Positions 57,278 to 63,260 of a stretch of DNA of 64,000 nt are shown piece by piece. The stretch is from Candidatus Galacturonatibacter soehngenii (GTDB lineage: Bacteria; Bacillota; Clostridia; Lachnospirales; Lachnospiraceae): NCBI RefSeq assembly GCF_008830185.1, contig NZ_WAGX01000005.1, forward strand, positions 682,001 to 746,000, written 5' to 3'. The notes beneath the pieces are model-generated. The model did no database searches and was not told the origin of the DNA. It worked only from the letters and a program-made list of their open reading frames with translations. The translations under genes were made by a program, and so were the position numbers. How positions within the stretch are numbered: position 1 is the stretch's first letter; each line of letters opens with the position of its first letter.

Positions 57278-58510
57278 CTATTCTCTATCGATTTTTACTT
57301 TTGATGGATCTCTATATTCTGTCTTATTCTTTAACATTCCATATATAATATTAACCAATCTTCTTGAAATGCAGATTAAAACCTGTTTTTTGTTCTTGCC
57401 CTCACTTGTCCTTCGAATGTAATATTCCCGAAAAACTTCATTTCTTGGTACTCCTTTTGGCGATACCTGAATCATCTGTATTGCTAAGAAATAAAAGATT
57501 GCTTGCAACCTTCTATTGCCCTGCTTGGATGGTAAGTCATTCCCTTTTCCTGCGGAAGAGAACCTCGTTGGTGCTACTCCTGCAAACTTAGCTAACTTAT
57601 CCGCACTAGGAAATCTTTTGATATCACCGATTTCTGCAAGCATATTGGTGGCTGTTGCAATATCAACACCTGGCATAGTCATAAGTGTACATTCAAACAC
57701 TGGATACAATTCTTCAATACTTTTTTCCACTTCTTTTAACTGCATATTATAATGCTGCAAATCACTGACAAGACTTCTTGTAATGGCATCTCGTGAAGAT
57801 TGATATTCATGGTTTGTATTACCATCATTTTTGACCATGTCTAATATAACATTTGCCGTATTGATAGAACAACGGTTATGACTAACTGCTCGTAATTCCT
57901 CTGCTAGTTCTTCTGGGTCTTTTCCAGTCAGATATTCCTGTGACGGATAGTTATCCCAGAAATATAAAGCTGTTTTGGTACTGATATCCTTAAAACACGT
58001 TTTGTAACTAGGATAGGTTACACATATTTGTTCATGTAGTTGATTTTTAATTCGTATGTGCTGTACCTTGATGTTATCTCGTCTTCGAACCAACTGGCTG
58101 ATTGTCCAATAAGCATCATTGGGTATTGCATCTGGTAATGTATCAATGTTATTGATAACAACAAGTGCAACTGCTTCGGCATCATAACTGTCACTCTTTT
58201 GATATATTGGCACACTTTTTCTTTGTGCAAATGACAAGGCGGTGTTAACATCTTTAACTACATACCCCTTTTCAATGAGCCATACTGCCAATCCTCGTCC
58301 ATATCCATAGGCATTCTCTAGTCCATACACTGGTGTCTTTTCTTCCTTGCAATACTTATCTACTTTTGTTACTAACTTATGAAATTCCGATGGCTTATTC
58401 GCAATCGTAATCTCACCTAACTTTTCATTCCAACAATTCAGAATGACTGCCGTATGTGACTCTTTGTGCATGTCTATGCCCACGTAAATAAATTGTTCTT
58501 TTCGAATCAT
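57278..58510 (-). CDS. IS110-family transposase (RuvC-like/Ser)
   Basis: 410 residues. The N-terminal DEDD domain shows YVGIDMHKESHTAV (Asp13), VYGLENAYGYGR (Glu65) and KSDSYDAEAVAL (Asp107/Asp110). The C-terminal Tnp domain shows LMTMPGVDIATATNMLAEIG and AKFAGVAPTRFSSAGKGNDL with the catalytic Ser, then GNRRLQAIFYFLA. It is a bridge-RNA-guided recombinase family. Complete and close to the broken copy at 51-52 kb. Confidence 0.93.
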   Translation of the reverse strand: MIRKEQFIYVGIDMHKESHTAVILNCWNEKLGEITIANKPSEFHKLVTKVDKYCKEEKTPVYGLENAYGYGRGLAVWLIEKGYVVKDVNTALSFAQRKSVPIYQKSDSYDAEAVALVVINNIDTLPDAIPNDAYWTISQLVRRRDNIKVQHIRIKNQLHEQICVTYPSYKTCFKDISTKTALYFWDNYPSQEYLTGKDPEELAEELRAVSHNRCSINTANVILDMVKNDGNTNHEYQSSRDAITRSLVSDLQHYNMQLKEVEKSIEELYPVFECTLMTMPGVDIATATNMLAEIGDIKRFPSADKLAKFAGVAPTRFSSAGKGNDLPSKQGNRRLQAIFYFLAIQMIQVSPKGVPRNEVFREYYIRRTSEGKNKKQVLICISRRLVNIIYGMLKNKTEYRDPSKVKIDRE

Positions 58511-58514
58511 ATAT

Positions 58515-58803
58515 TTAATCCTCCTATAAACTTTCTACTAATGAAATACTGGCAACCTCAGCTGATAAGCGTTATATCCCGAATTACGTTCTTCACAAGG
58601 TATCGCAAGGGAGGCTAAGTCTATCTATCCCTTTAATTACAGGTTATATAGGAAATCACCTACTGAATGCAGGTTGCACCAAAGACTTACGAATTGCTTT
58701 GGTGGTGTGTGATGTTAACTCCAAATGTTGCAACATTCAAGTTAATTCTGCTGAAATGGCAAGTATTTCGCTGCCTAATTCTATTATACAAATCGCACTT
58801 TTT
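58515..58803 (-). ncRNA. Putative IS110 bridge-RNA leader, copy A
   Basis: Non-coding leader matching 52431-52722 with a few changes, ending where similarity stops. The stem CACCAAAG...CTTTGGTG (58677-58704) differs by a paired-side change from copy B (TTTCGTGG). Identification by position. Confidence 0.5.
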
Positions 58804-58996
58804 CATCTTAGCGAAAAAAAACTTTAATTTCTTCGCTCTTCTCACACTGAATTTTTTAGCTCTATTTTATAATAAAAATCAGAATGGTTTTTTCAGAGAT
58901 TATTACAACGAAAAATACATCAGTACATACATTCGATTGTCAATACCCTTTTTAAAAAGATTAGAAAATTTTACATCAGCTCAATAACTACACATT

Positions 58997-59041
58997 AAAA
59001 AATCCGCACCATACTGGCAAAATGCCAAGTAGCATGCGGAT
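58997..59041 (-). terminator. Terminator after tyrosine recombinase A
   Basis: ATCCGCATGCTACTTGGCA pairs with TGCCAGTATGGTGCGGAT on the minus strand, followed by TTTTTT. Confidence 0.88.
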
Positions 59042-59072
59042 AATGAAATCTATCTTTGAATTTTTTCTTTCT

Positions 59073-59648
59073 CTACCCAAGGCAGATATTTTTCTGAATG
59101 GCATCTTCCAGTTCCTTAGAACCAATACCAATATACCTTTGTGTCACAATTACGGATGAATGCTGAAGAAGAGTTCTCACCAACTCAATATTATAGTGAT
59201 TATTCACATATACATTCGTGGCGAATGCCTTACGAAAGGAATGGCTGCCTATGCCTACTATTCCGAGATACTCACATACCACTTTCAAATGCTTTAGTAC
59301 TGCTCGTTCTGTGATTGGAAATAATCTAGATTTTGGCGAAATATTATGTGCATAGGCATAATCACGAATGAACTGATACACCTCATCTGGAACAGTGAAA
59401 TTTCTGTACTTGCCAGTTTTTTGTTCATAAATATCAAGGCGGTACCGATTGCCATCTTTCACAAAGGAATCTACGGTAAGATTTAGAATATCACCGACAC
59501 GAAGTCCAAGGTTATACTCCAATATCAACACAGTAGCAATTCTTTCGTTTGGTTTGTAATCTACCCCTGTGTGGGTAAAACCTGCTCTCATGACTGATAC
59601 GATCCGCTTATAGGTTTCCTCATCTAATGCTTTTGTTCGTTTATTCAT
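59073..59648 (-). CDS. Short tyrosine recombinase (copy A)
   Basis: 191 residues from the ATG at 59648 (GGAGTGAGT upstream; a GTG two codons earlier is possible). It is almost identical to the copy at 52981-53694 over the catalytic domain, with Arg in GLRVGDIL, Lys in KTGK, HSFRKAFAT, LLQHSS and VTQRYIG. Full XerC/D proteins are about 300 residues; here the core-binding domain is absent, so it may need a partner to hold DNA or act only on special (for example single-stranded) sites. Confidence 0.88.
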   Translation of the reverse strand: MNKRTKALDEETYKRIVSVMRAGFTHTGVDYKPNERIATVLILEYNLGLRVGDILNLTVDSFVKDGNRYRLDIYEQKTGKYRNFTVPDEVYQFIRDYAYAHNISPKSRLFPITERAVLKHLKVVCEYLGIVGIGSHSFRKAFATNVYVNNHYNIELVRTLLQHSSVIVTQRYIGIGSKELEDAIQKNICLG

Positions 59649-59800
59649 ATCCACTCACTCCAATCCTCTTAAAGTCTGCCAGTTTCGCCAAATGCATGGC
59701 AGACTGGCAAAGTCTATAAATCCTACCAAGTTCCTATATTCATGCCCATATAGTTCCATAAATCCGATACCACTACAAGCGTTACACCAGTTCAAGCCAT

Positions 59801-59828
59801 AGTTCCTAAACCAGTACGAATAGGAACT
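59801..59828. other. Candidate recombination core site, copy A
   Basis: AGTTCCTA and TAGGAACT are perfect 8-bp inverse arms around a 12-bp spacer, 28 bp in all, the same length and place as at 53708-53735. Further AGTTCC motifs at 59731 and 59755, and ACTAGTTCCTATATCG at 60558. Confidence 0.5.
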
Positions 59829-59977
59829 TACGAGCGGAGCCGTAATTCGCCCTGTGTGGCATTTTTATGTAGTACTGGAAGTAGTTAGCACCCCACACAT
59901 AAAAAGCGAACGTAGGACATCGTGTGCAAGCGTGTAGCAATACCAAACAAATGCAAGGAACGAATACCCCCGAGCAT

Positions 59978-60439
59978 TCATCCACCACGATGCAAAATGC
60001 CATCTGATAAATAGGTCTTAGCAAGGATGCCAACTGTTATATCAGCAATACAATCTGCCGCATAATCTTTTCCTGCCACATTAAAAGGAAAAGCGGAAAA
60101 CAATCTCTGTGCACAACATCTTTCTAGGCATACTAAGGTATTAAGATGCTCTGCAACCGCAGGTCTGAAATGCTTTCCATTACCCACTTCAAGATATGAC
60201 TGTTCCAGTATGCGAAGTGATACCCCTGCATGTAAGACTGCCTCTGCAAATGCTACAAATCTGGATACACTAGGGAATCTGTCAACGCTGATTACATAGA
60301 TGATATCACCTGCTACGAATCTGGAAGATAATACATCCAATCTTGAAACGTGAATGATATTTACATCTGCTACTTTCTTACTCTTCAGATAAGCAAGACT
60401 CGTTTTGTCATCTTTTTCAGATACAATTCCATAAATCAT
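59978..60439 (-). CDS. One-domain serine-recombinase-like protein (copy A)
   Basis: 153 residues, the counterpart of 53885-54346. YGIVSEKDDKTSLAYLKSKK, AGDIIYVISVDRFPSVSRFV and GNGKHFRPAVAEHLNTLVCL are conserved, while the stretch after CLERCCAQRLF varies. Only the resolvase-like N-terminal fold is present. Its conserved partnership with a tyrosine recombinase and an HUH protein is unusual. Confidence 0.6.
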   Translation of the reverse strand: MIYGIVSEKDDKTSLAYLKSKKVADVNIIHVSRLDVLSSRFVAGDIIYVISVDRFPSVSRFVAFAEAVLHAGVSLRILEQSYLEVGNGKHFRPAVAEHLNTLVCLERCCAQRLFSAFPFNVAGKDYAADCIADITVGILAKTYLSDGILHRGG

Positions 60440-61021
60440 AAATCAACCACTCCAATCTGTTATTCATAGTCAAAATCAAAAATCATATCAATTGCTACAT
60501 ACAGATTAAAAACATCTAGGTAATATCAAGTAATACATGAATCACAGAATTTTGTGACTAGTTCCTATATCGCAAAACTGGAAATGACTTTGAATACCAC
60601 GATGACACTTAAGTCTTTTTATTTTAACTGCCAAAATTTACAGTAATATCAATCGATTTTAAAAAAAATGGAAGAAAGATGAAATTCTGTGACAAAAATG
60701 ACTCTCGTATTTGACTCTAATTGTGAATTCACTTCGATACTTTGATAGAGAAGTTCGTATTTTCAGATGCTTAACTGCCATAGAATGGATACCCCTTGGC
60801 AGGAATATATATCAAAAATACTGCTATTCTTAAATCGATTTTATAAAAGATAAAAACGAGTTTATTCAATATGAAATTGATTTTAGTATCTATGAATTCA
60901 ATAGAAATTTTTATGAAAACAAATCTAGAAATTATTGATTCAATTTCATCAAAACTCATACCAATTTAGTACACGTTACAACGGCAAATATTTTGCACTT
61001 AAATATCTGCCCTTCCTATTT
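60440..61021. other. Conserved spacer between serine-recombinase-like gene and rep, copy A
   Basis: About 580 bp with no convincing gene; shares the blocks listed for 54347-54920 (ACTAGTTCCTATATCGCAAA at 60558, GATGACACTTAAGTCTTT at 60601). Confidence 0.5.
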
Positions 61022-61927
61022 CTAGTTTTTCCTATAATATCTTTTATCTATGAGATTCCCCTTCTTTTCCTTATCGCCTATCACAAACGTTTCTTGGTAT
61101 ACTAACTTACAATCACTGACACGTTCCATTGCTTCTTTGTTGCTTATCTTCTCGACCACTGGTCGCTTCATACCTCTACTAGCTGAGAATAATGGCATCC
61201 CTGTTGGATAATACTTTAATCTGCCGCCTTTAATAAACTGCTTGGACTTGCCATCCACAACTTTATCTACTACATCATAAGTTTCATCACCCTCAACATA
61301 TTCAACGTCACTTAGATATACTTTGAAGTAAAGAGCAAGACCATCTGCATCATAAACTTTATGTGTATCTGTCATACCATGTCCCCATAACTCTGTGATT
61401 ACATCATTTGATATGAATGGTGCTATATCTTGAAATATCAGTAGAATATGTAAATGCCACGAATTGCCATGACTCTCACCTTGTGGCTCCGCTACTGTAA
61501 TTCGTTTGAATAATTTTTGACCAACTGACAATTCGGTCTGATTATTCAGATATTGTTGCAATCTTCTGAGAAACATTTTTCCATCTTCATATACTTTTGT
61601 ATGGTCTATCATCACATCCGCATAGGTCAGCGTAAGCCACTTACAACTGCTTGTCTCTGTGGCATTACACCGAATCAAATCCATCAGTTTGTTGATGCTC
61701 TTTCTGACACTTTTAGGAGACTGGTATCGGTTCTCCGATTTCTTTCGCTCTTTAATCTCTCCAGTTTCTTTATCAAGATATTTGTCCTTTGAGATGTTCT
61801 GTATCAGACACTTTTTATTCACTCCAGCTGAAAACTGGACTTCTCGGGTATTTCCCGCTATTTTGAATTTTACTTCGGTATTCTCGTGGAGAATAATCTG
61901 ATTTGAATTTACTTTTCTAATTTTCAT
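61022..61927 (-). CDS. HUH rolling-circle replication protein (copy A)
   Basis: 301 residues from the ATG at 61927 behind GAAAGGTGC; a TTG eight codons upstream would put the ribosome site inside the gene. Motifs as in copy B: CKWLTLTYADVMIDH, FLRRLQQYL, GNSWHLHILLIFQD (HUH), ITELWGHGMTD, GLALYFKVYLSD (catalytic Tyr) and GGRLKYYPTGMPLFSASRG. It should nick at the structured element directly upstream and start rolling-circle replication or transfer. Confidence 0.88.
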   Translation of the reverse strand: MKIRKVNSNQIILHENTEVKFKIAGNTREVQFSAGVNKKCLIQNISKDKYLDKETGEIKERKKSENRYQSPKSVRKSINKLMDLIRCNATETSSCKWLTLTYADVMIDHTKVYEDGKMFLRRLQQYLNNQTELSVGQKLFKRITVAEPQGESHGNSWHLHILLIFQDIAPFISNDVITELWGHGMTDTHKVYDADGLALYFKVYLSDVEYVEGDETYDVVDKVVDGKSKQFIKGGRLKYYPTGMPLFSASRGMKRPVVEKISNKEAMERVSDCKLVYQETFVIGDKEKKGNLIDKRYYRKN

Positions 61928-61935
61928 AATAAAAT

Positions 61936-61973
61936 GCACCTTTCGTAACAAATTTTTTTGTTACAAATAGTGC
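61936..61973 (-). promoter_or_regulatory. Hairpin covering the rep ribosome site, copy A
   Basis: GTAACAAA-TTTT-TTTGTTAC is a perfect 8-bp stem, extended by GCAC/GTGC; the 3' arm in the mRNA includes GAAAGGTGC. It would limit rep translation. Confidence 0.65.
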
Positions 61974-61990
61974 GTTTATATGAAGATATT

Positions 61991-62151
61991 GGAACTACAC
62001 CTTAAAATCCGATTGTATACCCAATGCAATTTTTTTTGCTTAAGTCTATTAATTCATATCATGTATTGCATCACTTCGTGAGAGACATGATACTGAATTA
62101 ATAGACAAGGATTTACGGAGTTGGAAGTCCTAAAGTATAACCCTAATAAAT
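61991..62151 (-). repeat. Structured terminal element, copy 1
   Basis: Main stem GTCTATTAATTC (62044) with GAATTAATAGAC (to 62106), inner CATGT/ACATG, cap TCAC-TTC-GTGA; flanks GTATACCC and GTATAACCC. It begins 9 bp from an immunity stop codon and ends 40 bp from the rep leader hairpin. Confidence 0.85.
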
Positions 62152-62159
62152 TTAAATAT

Positions 62160-62516
62160 CTAATCGCCAATAGCTATTAAACTTTTATTTTCTGAAATTG
62201 CTTTCTTGCATAGTTTATCTAAGTGCAAAAAAATATTTATAGCATCATCTACATCTTCATATTCTTGTAAAAAATCACTTTCTAAAATATATTCACAAAT
62301 TTTACTTATTTGAGTGATTTTTTCATTTTCTAATAAAGTATCAGCATATGGATCAATATCCATAAGACAACTTATTTCAAAATCGATAATGCTACTGTTT
62401 GTATATATATACTCTTGTAATTCCTCGTGCAAACTAACAAAATCATCAAACTCTGTAAGTACCTTTTTAGAATTTACTATATCTTTTGATTTTGCAATAT
62501 AAAAATCTAATCCCAT
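62160..62516 (-). CDS. Immunity protein for the orphan cassette at 62.5 kb
   Basis: 118 residues, acidic, helical (GLDFYIAKSKDIVNSKKVLT, FDDFVSLHEELQEYIYTNSS, DVDDAINIFLHLDKLCKKAI). ATG 62516 behind AATAGGAGAATAAG, 18 bp after the toxin stop. A truncated copy of its 3' half lies at 56.05 kb. Family not recognised. Confidence 0.7.
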   Translation of the reverse strand: MGLDFYIAKSKDIVNSKKVLTEFDDFVSLHEELQEYIYTNSSIIDFEISCLMDIDPYADTLLENEKITQISKICEYILESDFLQEYEDVDDAINIFLHLDKLCKKAISENKSLIAIGD

Positions 62517-62534
62517 CTTATTCTCCTATTATTC

Positions 62535-62849
62535 TTATTTTCTCGGGTACGCTGTTATAACATTACCAAATTTGTCGACAACAACCCTAATTGTATTAAC
62601 TGGTTTTCCATTACTATTTTTTCCAATAGCGTTCTTATATGTATATTCAATTAGCTTTCGCCCATTAGTTGAAGGAGTCACTTTTGAATCTTGGCTTGTC
62701 AATGCTTTATTAATTCCTTTTTTTATATCAAAGTTATTATTAAACTTACTTTTGTTTGGAACGGTAGAATTAGGACCATGATTTTCCATAATATGTTCTT
62801 CTGCATTCTTACTTATTTTACCAGTCTCAGAGCCTCCCTTGGCAAACCT
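62535..62849 (-). pseudogene. Orphan Rhs toxin-tip cassette (nuclease-like)
   Basis: Frame FAKGGSETGKISKNAEEH to the stop at 62535. The tip has HIMENHGPNSTV, KLIEYTYKNAIG and NTIRVVVDKFGNVITAYP; the closing strand resembles BECR-type RNase tips (barnase-EndoU-colicin E5/D-RelE superfamily), by pattern only. TAA lies three codons before the junction. An internal ATG at 62789 has no clear ribosome site, so the cassette is probably silent. Confidence 0.7.
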
Positions 62850-62870
62850 ACCTTACTATTATTATAATAT

Positions 62871-62903
62871 AGACCAGCTATAGATGTTTTCCATAGCTGG
62901 TCT
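62871..62903 (-). terminator. AGACCAGCTAT hairpin, copy 3
   Basis: AGACCAGCTAT-AGATGTTTTCC-ATAGCTGGTCT, a perfect 11-bp stem, between the first immunity gene and the next cassette junction (22 bp away). Confidence 0.65.
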
Positions 62904-62936
62904 AACAAAATCTTTATACTTTCTTTAAACTATAAA

Positions 62937-63260
62937 TTATTTTACCATAAACATGTCTATTAAACTGTCAAGTTTACTTTTATAGTACAATAGTTCATTT
63001 ATTCCTTCTTTTTCACTACTAATTTCATTTAGCATCTCATTAAATTCATCATCACATTTCAGCATACTAATATCTATTTCATCCTTTTTGATGTACTTTG
63101 AGACCACCCCCATTATAAACATATCAATCTCTACTAATTCTGCATATAAATCATATAATTCATCATCTTCTGGTGTATTCGGAAACTCCAAATTATATAT
63201 TTCCTCATATTTTGCTTTTATATCATTCTTTTTAATCCCAAAATGTAACCAATTTTCCAT
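62937..63260 (-). CDS. Immunity protein of the expressed Rhs tip
   Basis: 107 residues, acidic and helical (DIKAKYEEIYNLEFPNTPED, LVEIDMFIMGVVSKYIKKDE, SKLDSLIDMF). Its ATG lies 29 bases inside the toxin gene in another frame, tight coupling typical of toxin/immunity pairs. Family not recognised. Confidence 0.75.
   Translation of the reverse strand: MENWLHFGIKKNDIKAKYEEIYNLEFPNTPEDDELYDLYAELVEIDMFIMGVVSKYIKKDEIDISMLKCDDEFNEMLNEISSEKEGINELLYYKSKLDSLIDMFMVK

Larger units (their letters stand above)
57140..58803 (-). mobile_element. IS110-family element, copy A (intact transposase)
   Basis: Same structure as the copy at 51.06-52.72 kb, with the 15-base inverse pair at 57193 and 58543. The right end is where the two copies diverge (58803). 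The left end is uncertain, because the copies share sequence up to the toxin junction codons (TTCGGAGTCTTTGCCAAGGG). Confidence 0.75.
58999..62151 (-). mobile_element. HUH/tyrosine-recombinase element, copy A
   Basis: Same gene order as the copy at 52.9-56.05 kb: structured end, rep, spacer, serine-recombinase-like gene, recombination-site region, tyrosine recombinase, terminator. It sits between an intact immunity gene (right) and an IS110 element plus orphan cassette (left). All three proteins look complete, so this is the best candidate for an active unit. Confidence 0.75.

Noticed and set aside
53708-59828. Resemblance of AGTTCCTATTC to the yeast FLP recombination target arm
   Set aside because: Short match expected by chance; the recombinase here is of the bacterial Xer type, so only the general inverted-arm layout is meaningful.
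43989-62151. The four structured segments as ordinary rho-independent terminators of immunity genes
   Set aside because: The stem is AT-rich, has no T-tract after it on the minus strand, is about 160 bp long with conserved flanks, and is linked to rep genes.
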